From JACRAV01 sp964571235 (GTDB lineage Bacteria > Zixibacteria > MSB-5A5 > GN15 > FEB-12), in assembly GCA_964571235.1 (NCBI GenBank), contig CAZNAI010000004.1, positions 434,001 to 498,000 of the forward strand: 64,000 nt of DNA, written 5' to 3'. Of the stretch, positions 25,997 to 35,645 are shown in pieces. Positions within the stretch are counted from its first letter, which is position 1; each line of letters opens with the position of its first letter. Below the pieces are notes generated by a model. The model was given only the letters and a program-made list of their open reading frames with translations. It made no database searches and was not told the origin of the DNA. The translations under genes and the position numbers were made by a program.

Positions 25997-28213
25997 ATGA
26001 GACGTCTGCGAACGGTATCGATATTTTCCTTCATGCTGGCGGTATTCTTGACTCAAGAAGCCTCCGCCGCATATGTACCGGAACAAATCAACTATCAGGG
26101 GAGAATCACAAACACGGGCGGATTTCCGTTCAACGGCACATACAATCTGACCTTTACGATCTATGATGCGCCGGTCGGCGGAGCCAACTTATGGTCAGAA
26201 ACTCACAATGGCGTCGCGGTGGCGAACGGACTTTTTAGCATTATCCTGGGTACGACCACTCCGATAACAACCAGTACTCTCTCAACCGATTCTCGTTGGC
26301 TCGGGATTACTCTCTTGCCGGGTCCCGAGATGACTCCTCGAACTAAGATCACGTCCGTCGCGTACGCAATCAAATCAGCTCGCGCAGATACTGCCGATTA
26401 TGTCATAAATGGTGGAACGGGAGACGGTCTTTGGAGTGAATTGAATGGAAATGTATATCGGGCAGGAGGTCTTGTTGGGATCGGCCTGTCGAACCCTACC
26501 GAAAAGTTGCACGTTGATGGCAACGGTCGTTTTGAAGGTCCAATAAAACTCAAGACTTCAGACCAGATCGAAATCATTGGTGATTCAGGTAATACGTTGA
26601 ATTTGGGCGGGGCCTGCCCTGTCGCAATCCAGACGACTAACGCGGCTTCAAACATTTCTTTCATGACTTCCAATGTTTCTCGGATGCATATAGATGGCAA
26701 TGACAACATCTGGATGGGGGCGAAGCTCGGGTTGGGGGAATTTTCGCCCGACCAACGACTCAGTGTCGGCGGCATGATTGGAATACACTCATCGCCCTGG
26801 GTGCAACCTACGACGCGCGGACTTTTCCTCTACCACGGTGGTACAGGCGGTGATGTTTATGCATACGATTATCCCGGCGGAAAGGGAGATCCCATCGGGA
26901 TTTCCGGTAGCGAAGTGAAATTGGCCACCTATGCTGGAGGGAGTTTGCATGACAGGTTGACAATTGCAAATGCGGGCAATGTAGGTGTAGGCACAAGCAA
27001 TCCGCTTGATCGGCTGCATGTCAATGGAGCGCTCAGGTGGGGCAACGATGGATCGGCTCCATATGCTTGGTCGAATGAGGACGAAACGGGGTTATTCATC
27101 GAACAACGTGGAAGCGGAAACTGGAATGAGTCAATCCGACTCCAGGCCTCAAAAAACGGCGACTTGGCGAATTATTCTACTTTTCGAATCACGCCGTCAG
27201 GCGGTTTTGGATTCACAACGGTAGGTGGAGGAAACGGGAATGTAGGCATCGGAACAGAAAGCCCACTTGCCGACCTGCACGTTCGTAGAATAGCACCGGC
27301 AGATGCCACAATACGCCTTGAAGCTTTGGGGTCTATCGCTTTCGACTTACAGGCAGATCGGGCATCGGGCGATCTGCAGATTAGTTCAAATGTCGCGCCT
27401 AATCTCATGGTAATGGACGGGGCAACGGGAAACGTTGGAATTGGCGTAACTAATCCCAACGCCAAGCTCAAGGTCTACGGTGGAACTAGCGTCGCCGCAT
27501 CGTTTTTGAACGACAATCCAAGTGATGTTGGAGTGTGGATACACAATGGTAGCAACACCAGCTTGGGAATTCAGTCGACAAACACGTCAGAATTTGCGAT
27601 GAAAATCGGTGCGGGCGACCCGGCACTACCTCAGAATCCGGCTCTCTATTGTATCGGATATGTGGATGTGAATGGTTTCATAACGGCAACTACGTCGTTG
27701 TCTAACATCAATACAATTACCGGGACTTGTAGCGGCAATTATTCTGGTGTCGCAGGAATCAATACAGGAACATCTGGTGGTCACGGCGTTTTTGGCTCGG
27801 CAGGAGGGGTTGGTTATGCCGGTTATTTTGCCGGGAAACTCTGCGCTACGGGCACTATCGGTGCGTGCTCTGACCTGAGGTATAAGAAGAACATCTACTC
27901 ACTCATGGGCAGTCTCGACAAAGTCTCAAGGCTTAGAGGAGTGACCTACGATTGGAAAAACGATGAGTTCCCCGACAAAAACTTTCCAGCGACAAATCAG
28001 ATTGGGTTGATTGCTCAGGAAGTCAAAGAAGTTGTTCCTGAGGTCGTATCGGAAGACCGGGACGGTTATATGGCAGTCGACTATGCCCGCCTAACCGCCC
28101 TGCTTGTCGAGGCGGTCAAAGAACTCAAAGCCCAAAACGAAACTCTGTCGAAGCGAATAGAAGCTCTTGAGCAACAGCCCAAGGTTCGAACCGCCGCGGA
28201 GTCGCCGCGATGA
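25997..28213 (+). CDS. Secreted fibre-like protein with C-terminal S74 (endosialidase chaperone) domain
   Basis: A 738-residue protein with signal peptide (cleavage near EASA|AYV) and good ribosome site (GGAGG). The N-terminal part (INYQGRITNTGG) is common in secreted proteins with this architecture. The middle holds repeated GNVGIGTxNPxxxLHV motifs, a beta-rich fibre signature. The C-terminal 110 residues are an S74 intramolecular chaperone; its autocleavage motif is present (SDLRYKKN, Ser 625), followed by a coiled coil. Such domains trimerise fibres in phage tails and also occur in bacterial surface proteins. Its stop overlaps the next start (ATGA). Confidence 0.88.
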   Translation: MRRLRTVSIFSFMLAVFLTQEASAAYVPEQINYQGRITNTGGFPFNGTYNLTFTIYDAPVGGANLWSETHNGVAVANGLFSIILGTTTPITTSTLSTDSRWLGITLLPGPEMTPRTKITSVAYAIKSARADTADYVINGGTGDGLWSELNGNVYRAGGLVGIGLSNPTEKLHVDGNGRFEGPIKLKTSDQIEIIGDSGNTLNLGGACPVAIQTTNAASNISFMTSNVSRMHIDGNDNIWMGAKLGLGEFSPDQRLSVGGMIGIHSSPWVQPTTRGLFLYHGGTGGDVYAYDYPGGKGDPIGISGSEVKLATYAGGSLHDRLTIANAGNVGVGTSNPLDRLHVNGALRWGNDGSAPYAWSNEDETGLFIEQRGSGNWNESIRLQASKNGDLANYSTFRITPSGGFGFTTVGGGNGNVGIGTESPLADLHVRRIAPADATIRLEALGSIAFDLQADRASGDLQISSNVAPNLMVMDGATGNVGIGVTNPNAKLKVYGGTSVAASFLNDNPSDVGVWIHNGSNTSLGIQSTNTSEFAMKIGAGDPALPQNPALYCIGYVDVNGFITATTSLSNINTITGTCSGNYSGVAGINTGTSGGHGVFGSAGGVGYAGYFAGKLCATGTIGACSDLRYKKNIYSLMGSLDKVSRLRGVTYDWKNDEFPDKNFPATNQIGLIAQEVKEVVPEVVSEDRDGYMAVDYARLTALLVEAVKELKAQNETLSKRIEALEQQPKVRTAAESPR

Positions 28214-28758
28214 AATCGCGCACGTGGATTATTATTGGCTTGAGTCTGGCCTATCTCTCGTTTTCAGGAAAGGGGAGCCGGCCGGAAGGACAAGAAGAAA
28301 CTGTGGCGCCGCGGCAGACTACCATCTCTACCGGCGATCAATTGAATTGGTGGGTGATGTCAAGCGGTGGCACGATTGCGACATCTCCCACAGCCAGTCT
28401 GCAGGGCACTTTCGGCCAGATAGTTGTGGGTGTCATGGAGAACAATCCCCAGCCATGGATTTCTGCCGATAGCGTTGACACCGTCTGCGCAGTAGACGCC
28501 AACGGCTTCTGGCATGATTTCGATGACACTTGCTGTGTAGGTCTAACAGGCAACGTCGATTGTGATCCATTGGCCCTGACTGATATTGCCGACCTAACTC
28601 GACTAATAGACTATCTTTACATTTCTTTCGAGCCGCTCTGCTGTAAAGGAGAGGCGAATATCGACGGCGACATTAATTGTGGAATCGACATCGCCGATCT
28701 CTCGACCCTGATCGATTACTTGTATATCAGCTTCACGCCCACGGCGGCTTGTCAGTAA
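28210..28758 (+). CDS. Small secreted protein with double dockerin-like module
   Basis: A 182-residue protein with a weak signal peptide (IIIGLSLAYLSFSG), a short unrecognised region (about 25-105) and the Cys-rich dockerin-like module from about 108 to the end (CCVGLTGNVDCDP, LIDYLYISFEPLCC, LIDYLYISFTPTAACQ). Its ATG overlaps the stop of the S74 fibre gene, so the two are likely made together. Its 3' end and terminator nearly duplicate those of the subtilase gene at 25749. It may be an adaptor for the fibre; this is inference. Confidence 0.75.
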   Translation: MKSRTWIIIGLSLAYLSFSGKGSRPEGQEETVAPRQTTISTGDQLNWWVMSSGGTIATSPTASLQGTFGQIVVGVMENNPQPWISADSVDTVCAVDANGFWHDFDDTCCVGLTGNVDCDPLALTDIADLTRLIDYLYISFEPLCCKGEANIDGDINCGIDIADLSTLIDYLYISFTPTAACQ

Positions 28759-28787
28759 GCAGAAGCCAACAGGCAACTGATTCTGTG

Positions 28788-28816
28788 AAAAGCCGCCCCC
28801 TCCGGGCGGCTTTTTC
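28788..28816 (+). terminator. Rho-independent terminator after the dockerin-like gene
   Basis: AAAGCCGCCC and GGGCGGCTTT arms, CCTCC-type loop, five T residues. Near copy of the terminator at 25776-25805. Confidence 0.85.
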
Positions 28817-28846
28817 TTGTTCCAAGATCTCTGCGTCGATTTAAGA

Positions 28847-28875
28847 TGGACAAGCCGTGTCCGTATTGGTATATT
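28847..28875 (+). promoter_or_regulatory. Sigma70-type promoter candidate for the SBBP-repeat gene
   Basis: TGGACA, 17-base spacer, TATATT, about 80 bases before the start. A very similar TGGACA-N16-TATATT precedes the gene at 47694. Confidence 0.5.
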
Positions 28876-28957
28876 GTCAGGTCGGCAGAGTGTCGCTTAA
28901 CAGCATTACCCGGAAATCGTCCCACGAATTACTTCGAAATTGGAAAGCAGGTTGATC

Positions 28958-31336
28958 GTGTCCAAAGGTAATAATTATCTCGCCCTATATCTTTTTGTCG
29001 GCTATTTGGTCGGGAGTGCCGTCACCGTTCACGCACAGGATTTAGCCCATGTCCCGGTCACCTTCACCGCCAACGCCGGTCAATGGGATGGTCGCGTCCA
29101 GTATCAAGCCAAACTTGCCGGAGGAGTGGCCTGGATCACCAGCCATGGCATCGACTATCAGTTCCATCGTGAACAGAATGCAAAGAAGTCGACACAACAA
29201 AGCGGGAAATTAAGCCGGGAGCAGAAAAAAGTTGAGTCAATGCTGATAGGCGCGAAATTCGTCAACGCAAATCAAATGTCAGAAATGACAGCCGAGGGCC
29301 TGGTCGATTATCGGTGCAACTACTTTGTCGGAAATGATTCGACGAGGTGGCGCACCGATGTCCCGAACTATTCCGCCGTCGTCTATCACGATCTCTACCG
29401 CGACATCGACCTGAAAGTCTTCAGCGCCGGCCGTCTTCTCGAATATGATTTCATCGTCTATCCCGGCGGCGATCTGTCTCAAGTTGAGATCGAATATGAG
29501 GGAATTCGCGGGCTGACGATCGACTCAGCCGGTTGCCTGCAGGTCAAAACCCGATGGGGAACTGTCACCGAGCATGCGCCCGTGGTATATCAGGAAGTTT
29601 CGGGCCAGCGCCAAATGCTTATGGCCTCGTACGAAATTCGCGGTAAGAACCGCTATGGATTCAAGATGCACGGAGATTACAACCGGGCGATTGCTTTGAT
29701 AGTCGATCCGGTGGTCTCGTTCAGTACCTATTTGGGCGGTTCGGGTATCGACTACCACAATGATATGTCGGTCAATGGTGCAGGCGAAGTCATCGTCTGC
29801 GGGGAAACTGTGTCGACCGACTATCCCTTTGTCGCCGGTTACGATAATGTCAAGGCAGGATCGACCGACGGCTGTGTAACGAAATTCAATTCTGCAGGAA
29901 CAGGACTGGTGTACAGCACGTACGTCGGCGGCAGTGGCAATGAACAATTTGCGGCAGTCACAGCGGCGGAAGAAGCCGGCTTCGGCCTGGTGTTGACGGG
30001 ACTGACGACGTCTGCAGATTTCCCCACCGCCAGTCCGTTCGATGCCACCCTCGGTGGCACGCAGGATGTCATCGTTGTCCGCATGGCCTCAGCCGGGAAT
30101 GCCCTCACCATGAGCACTTTCTTGGGCGGAAGCGGGAGTGAGAACGGCACGGATGTCTTCGCCCGCTGTACATCACTGGGATGCTCGTCATTCAGCTACG
30201 GTGTCTACGTGACCGGGTATACGTCCTCGACAGACTTCCCGACAGTCAATGCCAGTCAAACGACGCGCAATGGTAGCCAGGATGCTTTCGTGTCGATTTA
30301 TTCGTTCTCCTTGGCTTCATCGACGTTCTCATACAGCACATACTACGGCGGTAGCAGTTTCGATGTCGGGACCTCAATAGGTATCAGCGGGAACATCCCG
30401 ATCACAATCACGATAGCGGGCACAACCGCGTCGTCCAACCTGCCTGGTGTCGACGGGTATGACAACACGGTGAGTGGAATCGACTTCTTTGTCGCCTCAC
30501 TACAAGTGCAGAGTGGACTGCTTGGTCCGACCCACGCGACCTACTTTGGCGGCACAGGCGAAGAAGGGAATCCGTGTATTTATGTCCCGAGCACCGGGAC
30601 TGTCATTCTCACCGGCTGGACCAAATCGTCGGGGCTGGGAACTGCCGGCTCATTCGATCAGACATACAACGGTGTCTGCGACGCGATCTACGCCAAGTTC
30701 ACCACCAATATATCCGTATTGAGTTTTGCCACCTACCTCGGTGGAAATGACGAGACATTTATCTACCCGCATCCGTCGGTGCTGGCCCGTGATGTACAGG
30801 GCAACTTCTACATTGCCGGCGGAACTCGGGCAACCAATTTCCCGCTGGTTAACCCGTCAGATTCTACCTATGGCGGTCCGGGTGGGGACGGATTTATTGC
30901 CAAATTCAATGCGACCGGTTCTGTGCTTTCTTTTTCGACTCTGATCGGGGGGAGTGGCTTCGATGCCGCTTTTGCAGTGGCCGTCAATTCATCCGGGTGT
31001 GCTTATGTGAGTGGAAACACCGAGTCGTCCGATTTCCCGCTCGTTTCCCCCTACGACAATACGCGAAGTAGCACCGATATTTTCGCGGCAAAGATATGCA
31101 ATCTCAGTTGCTGTGCGAGCCTGACTGGCAATGTCGATTGCGATTTAGCCGACGTTACCGACATCGCAGATCTGTCGGCCCTGATCGATTATCTGTATAT
31201 CTCGTTCACGCCGCTCTGTTGCAAGGCGGAGGCCAACTGCGACGGCTCTATAGATGGCGCGGTCGATATCGCCGACCTCTCGGCACTCATCGATTATCTC
31301 TATATCAGCTTCACGCCTGTAGGTACTTGCCAGTAG
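28958..31336 (+). CDS. Secreted SBBP beta-propeller repeat protein with dockerin-like C-terminus
   Basis: About 792 residues from GTG 28958 (an upstream TTG at 28940 is in frame). Signal peptide ends near VHAQ. The N-terminal domain (FTANAGQWDGRVQYQAKLAG onward, about 20-240) is the DUF7948-type module that often precedes SBBP repeats. SBBP repeats follow (about 250-700), with cores such as STYLGGSGxD and GYTSSTDFPT, forming a beta-propeller. The last 72 residues are the Cys-rich dockerin-like module ending TPVGTCQ. It is probably attached to, or assembled on, the cell surface. No terminator is seen. Confidence 0.85.
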   Translation: MSKGNNYLALYLFVGYLVGSAVTVHAQDLAHVPVTFTANAGQWDGRVQYQAKLAGGVAWITSHGIDYQFHREQNAKKSTQQSGKLSREQKKVESMLIGAKFVNANQMSEMTAEGLVDYRCNYFVGNDSTRWRTDVPNYSAVVYHDLYRDIDLKVFSAGRLLEYDFIVYPGGDLSQVEIEYEGIRGLTIDSAGCLQVKTRWGTVTEHAPVVYQEVSGQRQMLMASYEIRGKNRYGFKMHGDYNRAIALIVDPVVSFSTYLGGSGIDYHNDMSVNGAGEVIVCGETVSTDYPFVAGYDNVKAGSTDGCVTKFNSAGTGLVYSTYVGGSGNEQFAAVTAAEEAGFGLVLTGLTTSADFPTASPFDATLGGTQDVIVVRMASAGNALTMSTFLGGSGSENGTDVFARCTSLGCSSFSYGVYVTGYTSSTDFPTVNASQTTRNGSQDAFVSIYSFSLASSTFSYSTYYGGSSFDVGTSIGISGNIPITITIAGTTASSNLPGVDGYDNTVSGIDFFVASLQVQSGLLGPTHATYFGGTGEEGNPCIYVPSTGTVILTGWTKSSGLGTAGSFDQTYNGVCDAIYAKFTTNISVLSFATYLGGNDETFIYPHPSVLARDVQGNFYIAGGTRATNFPLVNPSDSTYGGPGGDGFIAKFNATGSVLSFSTLIGGSGFDAAFAVAVNSSGCAYVSGNTESSDFPLVSPYDNTRSSTDIFAAKICNLSCCASLTGNVDCDLADVTDIADLSALIDYLYISFTPLCCKAEANCDGSIDGAVDIADLSALIDYLYISFTPVGTCQ

Positions 31337-31343
31337 AAGTAGT

Positions 31344-31802
31344 TTAGAGTTTTCTCGAGAACGTCCCCAGTAGCTGGATCGGGTTGGGGCTTGAATCGTT
31401 CGTTAAGCGTTCGTTGATCGGCTCGACGCCCTTGATTATCCAGTCAAGCGCCGCGGTGTCCCATGTTCGGACTCGGTTTGCATTAATAACTCGTGTGCGG
31501 TCTTCCAAGCCGGAGGTGAATACGATTTGCTTGGCCTGAGCTTCGAGTACCGGCGACATGACAATGATCGCCATCCGAAGTAAATGTCCACCTTTCATTC
31601 TCCGTTGAGACTGGGCAAGCAGGCCCTCGTCGGCGTCTTCCGGCGGGATTGCGGAGCGCAGATCGACCAAAAGAGAGTACGGTTCGGTGAAAGTGTTCAG
31701 GATTGCTTCTTTTTCGGCGACGTATCTTTGAATCTCTTCTTTAGCATATTGGCCGCTCATGGTTATGTGAAGGCCGTAGTCGGTTCGGACTATCTTGTAC
31801 AT
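31344..31802 (-). CDS. Hypothetical STAS/SpoIIAA-like protein
   Basis: A 152-residue soluble protein convergent with the SBBP gene. It starts MYKIVRTDYGLHITMSGQYA and has an alternating strand-helix pattern (YSLLVDLRSAI, RMAIIVMSPVLEAQAKQIVF) that recalls STAS or SpoIIAA-like folds; I cannot name a specific family. There is no signal peptide or membrane segment. It stands alone, divergent from hrcA with 233 bases between. Function unknown. Confidence 0.65.
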   Translation of the reverse strand: MYKIVRTDYGLHITMSGQYAKEEIQRYVAEKEAILNTFTEPYSLLVDLRSAIPPEDADEGLLAQSQRRMKGGHLLRMAIIVMSPVLEAQAKQIVFTSGLEDRTRVINANRVRTWDTAALDWIIKGVEPINERLTNDSSPNPIQLLGTFSRKL

Positions 31803-31947
31803 GCGAGCTCTTCTCCCTTTCTCAAACTCCCGTTCCGGAGTTCACCATAATGGTCTATATCGGTCGATGTTACGGAATTGTGAGCACCTGCGCCCAGTGG
31901 CCGAGGGGGTCCACCGCCGTCACCTCGGACGGATGAAACCTTTCCAC

Positions 31948-31976
31948 TTGACAGACGTTAATTCTATTGCTAAGTT
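31948..31976 (+). promoter_or_regulatory. Sigma70-type promoter candidate for the hrcA-dnaK operon
   Basis: TTGACA, 17-base spacer, TAAGTT. Downstream, between promoter and start, is a perfect dyad CTGCCA-GAA-TGGCAG (31994-32008). No CIRCE element is present. Confidence 0.5.
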
Positions 31977-32035
31977 ATTGTCTGCCAATCGAACTGCCAG
32001 AATGGCAGATGAACGAATGCTTGAGCTAACTCATT

Positions 32036-33073
32036 ATGGCCTTTGAGAATCTGTCAGATCGCGAAAAAGAAGTGTTGGCCAATCTGGTCAACTACTATAT
32101 CTCCACGGCCGATCCGGTCGGCTCACGGGTCATCGCCAACAAGTTTCATATGGGTGTCTCAAGCGCCACCATCCGGAATACCTTGCAGGACCTCGAAGAG
32201 CTGGGCCTGGTCGAACAGCCCCATACCTCGGCAGGGCGAGTTCCCACCGACAGCGGGTATCGGGTCTACGTTGATTACCTGGTCAAGCCGGAACATTTGT
32301 CTCAGGCCGAGAAAAACGCGATCAAGCAGTCTATTCTGCGCGAAGGGCGCGGGATCCACGAGATACTCGGCCAGACCACCAAAGTGCTTGGCGAAATTTC
32401 CCAGCAACTCGGTGTATCGATCAACCCAAAGTTTGATGACGGAATTCTCAAGAGCATCAAGCTGATTCCGATTTCCGACGGCCGTCTCATGGTGGTGGTC
32501 GTAGTCGCCCACGGCCTTGTTCATTCGGTCATTCTGGAAATAGAAGCGGTCATTTCCGAGCGGGAACTGGCTGAACTCGAATCAATCTTGAATGAACGTC
32601 TTTCGGGCGTGACGCTCTCTACCATTCGCAAAACAGTGGGTGAGCGGTTGCAGGGAGTAAGCGGCAATCCCCGGCTGATTCAGTTGGTCCTGAATTCCAA
32701 AGAAAAGATCTGGGCTGACCAGGGACCGGAGGCTATTCATACGGCCGGAACCGAAAACTTGTTGATCAAGCCGGAGTTCGCCGACCGGGAAAAGCTGACT
32801 CAGCTTGTAAAACTTCTGGAAAATGGCAAAGTCCTGACCGAATTTCTCAATCAAGCGGCCGACGAAGGCTTGGTGATCACCATCGGACGTGAACACTCAA
32901 TCGCCGAAATCATGAATTGTTCGCTGGTGGCGTCGCGCTACCGCGTAGGCAATATAACAGGGACTATCGGTGTCATAGGACCGACTCGCATGCCGTATGC
33001 CAAATTGGTATCGGTCGTCGAATACACTGCCCGTTCTATCACCGAGGTTTTGTCGGGCATTGAAAAGAAGTAA
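32036..33073 (+). CDS. hrcA: Heat-shock repressor HrcA
   Basis: HrcA represses chaperone genes by binding CIRCE elements and responds to GroEL availability. The N-terminal winged helix is present (LSDREKEVLANLVNYYISTADPVGSR), followed by the GAF-like dimerisation and C-terminal domains (VGERLQGVSGNPRLIQL, TGTIGVIGPTRMPYAKL). The 345-residue length is normal. It is first in hrcA-grpE-dnaK-dnaJ-prmA-rsmE. Oddly, no CIRCE sequence is visible upstream, only a different 15-bp dyad. Confidence 0.95.
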   Translation: MAFENLSDREKEVLANLVNYYISTADPVGSRVIANKFHMGVSSATIRNTLQDLEELGLVEQPHTSAGRVPTDSGYRVYVDYLVKPEHLSQAEKNAIKQSILREGRGIHEILGQTTKVLGEISQQLGVSINPKFDDGILKSIKLIPISDGRLMVVVVVAHGLVHSVILEIEAVISERELAELESILNERLSGVTLSTIRKTVGERLQGVSGNPRLIQLVLNSKEKIWADQGPEAIHTAGTENLLIKPEFADREKLTQLVKLLENGKVLTEFLNQAADEGLVITIGREHSIAEIMNCSLVASRYRVGNITGTIGVIGPTRMPYAKLVSVVEYTARSITEVLSGIEKK

Positions 33074-33081
33074 AGGAACAG

Positions 33082-33696
33082 ATGAGCGCAGAGAGCAAAA
33101 AAGAAGAATCGGTATCGCCGGACGACTCGATAAAGGTCGAAGAGTCATTTTCGGATCGTCTATCCGATACTGAACCGATCGCCCCAGCTGATACCGCAGA
33201 GCCGGTGGAACCGCAAAGCGACGAAGAAAAACTCCGCTCCCGTGTGGCTGAACTCGAGGACCGCCTGCTCCGGTCGATCGCCGATTTCGATAATTTCCGG
33301 AAGCGGTCATATCGTCAGATGGACGAAGCCGCCAAGAGTGCAAGCGACCGGGTATTTAGCGATCTACTGGATGTCCTGGGGAATCTGGATCGCGCCATGG
33401 CGCACTGCAATGAAGGCTCTGATGTAGCCGCGCTGAGACAGGGGATGGAGATGATCCACGGCCAGTTTGTCGCCTTGCTGACCAAGTACGAAATTACGCC
33501 GATTGAAGCGATCGGGAAATCGTTCGATCCGAACGTCCACGAGGCGCTCATGCAGATAAACACCGATGAATACCCCGCCAACATAATCGCGGCTGAGATC
33601 AGCAAAGGGTACCGGCAAGGGGAGAGGATCCTGCGGCATTCGCAAGTAGCGGTGTCGAAAGGACCGGCCTTAAATACAAACGAGAATTCGAAGTAA
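33082..33696 (+). CDS. grpE: Nucleotide exchange factor GrpE
   Basis: GrpE releases ADP from DnaK. The 204-residue protein has an acidic disordered N-terminus, a long coiled coil (LRSRVAELEDRLLRSIADFDNFRKRSYRQMDEA), and the C-terminal beta-wing domain (GKSFDPNVHEALMQINTDEYPAN, GYRQGERILRHSQVAVSKG). ATG 33082 follows AGGAACAG, eight bases after the hrcA stop. Confidence 0.95.
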   Translation: MSAESKKEESVSPDDSIKVEESFSDRLSDTEPIAPADTAEPVEPQSDEEKLRSRVAELEDRLLRSIADFDNFRKRSYRQMDEAAKSASDRVFSDLLDVLGNLDRAMAHCNEGSDVAALRQGMEMIHGQFVALLTKYEITPIEAIGKSFDPNVHEALMQINTDEYPANIIAAEISKGYRQGERILRHSQVAVSKGPALNTNENSK

Positions 33697-33708
33697 AGGA
33701 GTACAAAT

Positions 33709-35640
33709 ATGGCAAAAATCATAGGCATTGACTTAGGCACGACCAATTCGTGCGTTGCGGTGTTAGAGGGTCAGGACCCCGTCGTTATTCCCAATCTCGA
33801 GGGCGCCCGCACGACGCCGTCGATTGTCGGTTTCGCCAAAGACGGCGAACGTCTTGTTGGCGCCGCGGCCAAGCGCCAGGCGGTGACCAATCCCGAGAAC
33901 ACCGTCTTTTCAATCAAGCGCTTCATGGGAAGAAAGCACGATGAAGTTAGCAGTGAAGAGAAGATCGTGCCGTACAAAGTCACCGAGGATTCCTCTGGGA
34001 ACGCAACGGTCGATGTTGCAGGCAAAACGTATACCCCCCCCGAGATTTCCGCGGTGATTTTGCAGTACCTGAAAAAATCTGCGGAGAATTACTTGGGGCA
34101 GGAAGTCCAGCAGGCGGTGATTACCGTGCCGGCCTATTTCAACGACGCCCAGCGACAGGCCACCAAAGATGCCGGCCGTATCGCCGGACTTGATGTTCTG
34201 CGCATAATTAACGAACCAACGGCCGCGTCACTCGCCTATGGACTTCAGAAAAAGACCAACGAGAAAATTGCCGTATACGATCTGGGCGGCGGTACGTTTG
34301 ATATTTCCATATTGGAAATCGGCGACGGCGTTTTCGAAGTCCGCTCGACCAACGGCGACACCCATCTGGGCGGCGACGATTTCGATCAAGTAGTCATTGA
34401 TTGGCTCGCCGATGAATTCAAAAAGTCGGCGGGGATTGATCTGCGCAAAGATCGTATGGCTCTTCAGCGCCTCAAAGAGGCGGCCGAAAAGGCGAAGATC
34501 GAATTGTCATCGACCATGCAGACCAATGTCAATCTGCCGTTCATTACCGCCGATGCCTCGGGTCCTAAACATCTCGACCTCACGCTCACGCGAGCCAAAC
34601 TGGAAGCACTCACCGACGCCCTCATGCAGAGGACAATCGGCCCGTGCAAAGCGGCGCTGACCGACGCCAAGTTGTCAACCTCGGAAATCGACGAGGTCGT
34701 CTTAGTTGGCGGCATGACCCGGATGCCGAAAGTCATTGAAACGGTCAAGCAGTTCTTCGGCAAAGAGCCCCACAAAGGGGTCAACCCCGACGAGGTTGTC
34801 GCGATTGGTGCGGCGATTCAGGGTGGCGTTTTGGCCGGCGATATGAAAGATATCGTCCTGCTTGATGTAACTCCGCTGTCACTGGGCATTGAAACACTGG
34901 GCGGAGTCCTGACTCGGCTGATCGAACGCAATACGACTATCCCGACTCGCAAGTCGCAAATTTTCTCAACGGCGTCAGATAGCCAGCCAGCCGTTTCGAT
35001 CCATGTCCTTCAGGGTGAGCGGCAAATGGCCATTGATAACCGAACGCTCGGACGGTTTGACTTAGTCGGGCTTCCGCCGGCGCCGCGCGGCGTACCGCAG
35101 ATCGAAGTGACTTTCGATATCGACGCCAATGGAATCGTGCATGTCTCGGCCAAAGACATGGCGACCGGCAAAGAGCAGTCGATCAAGATTCAGGCGTCAT
35201 CGGGTCTGAGCGAATCCGAAATTGACCGGATGGTAAAAGACGCCGAGAAATTCGGCGAAGAAGACAAAAAGAAAGCGGCGGTGATCGTGGCCCGCAACGA
35301 GGCCGACCAGCTTATCTACGCGACTGAAAAGACGCTCAAAGAGCACGGCGACAAAGTGCCGGCCGATGAGAAAAAGAACATCGAGTCGGCCATTGAGAAT
35401 CTAAGAGGCGTACTGAACTCGGAATCGGCCGAGACGATCAACACCGCCAAAGAGGCGCTCATGACCGCCTCGCATAAATTGGCCGAGGAAATGTACAAGC
35501 AGGCCTCGGCCGCTGGTCAACAAGCGGGACCGCAGAACACTGGCGCCGGAGCCGGTCCGAGTGCAGATGCGGGCCAGACCAAGTCAGCCGACGGTGGCCC
35601 GGTTGACGCCGACTTTGAAGTAATGGACGACAAGAAGTAG
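33709..35640 (+). CDS. dnaK: Hsp70 chaperone DnaK
   Basis: A complete 643-residue Hsp70. ATPase signatures are IGIDLGTTNSCVAVLEG (N-terminus), VYDLGGGTFDISILEIGDG and VVLVGGMTRMPKVIETV. The linker DIVLLDVTPLSLGIETLGG leads to the substrate-binding domain, and the tail ends in DADFEVMDDKK. It starts behind AAAGGAG, 12 bases after grpE, and dnaJ follows after five bases. Identification is certain. Confidence 0.98.
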   Translation: MAKIIGIDLGTTNSCVAVLEGQDPVVIPNLEGARTTPSIVGFAKDGERLVGAAAKRQAVTNPENTVFSIKRFMGRKHDEVSSEEKIVPYKVTEDSSGNATVDVAGKTYTPPEISAVILQYLKKSAENYLGQEVQQAVITVPAYFNDAQRQATKDAGRIAGLDVLRIINEPTAASLAYGLQKKTNEKIAVYDLGGGTFDISILEIGDGVFEVRSTNGDTHLGGDDFDQVVIDWLADEFKKSAGIDLRKDRMALQRLKEAAEKAKIELSSTMQTNVNLPFITADASGPKHLDLTLTRAKLEALTDALMQRTIGPCKAALTDAKLSTSEIDEVVLVGGMTRMPKVIETVKQFFGKEPHKGVNPDEVVAIGAAIQGGVLAGDMKDIVLLDVTPLSLGIETLGGVLTRLIERNTTIPTRKSQIFSTASDSQPAVSIHVLQGERQMAIDNRTLGRFDLVGLPPAPRGVPQIEVTFDIDANGIVHVSAKDMATGKEQSIKIQASSGLSESEIDRMVKDAEKFGEEDKKKAAVIVARNEADQLIYATEKTLKEHGDKVPADEKKNIESAIENLRGVLNSESAETINTAKEALMTASHKLAEEMYKQASAAGQQAGPQNTGAGAGPSADAGQTKSADGGPVDADFEVMDDKK

Positions 35641-35645
35641 CGCCG

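Noticed and set aside
25803..26000. 65-residue plus-strand open frame between subtilase and S74 genes
   Set aside because: No ribosome site or domain, and its end overlaps the start region of the S74 gene.
31803..32035. Search for a CIRCE operator upstream of hrcA
   Set aside because: No TTAGCACTC/GAGTGCTAA inverted repeat is present.
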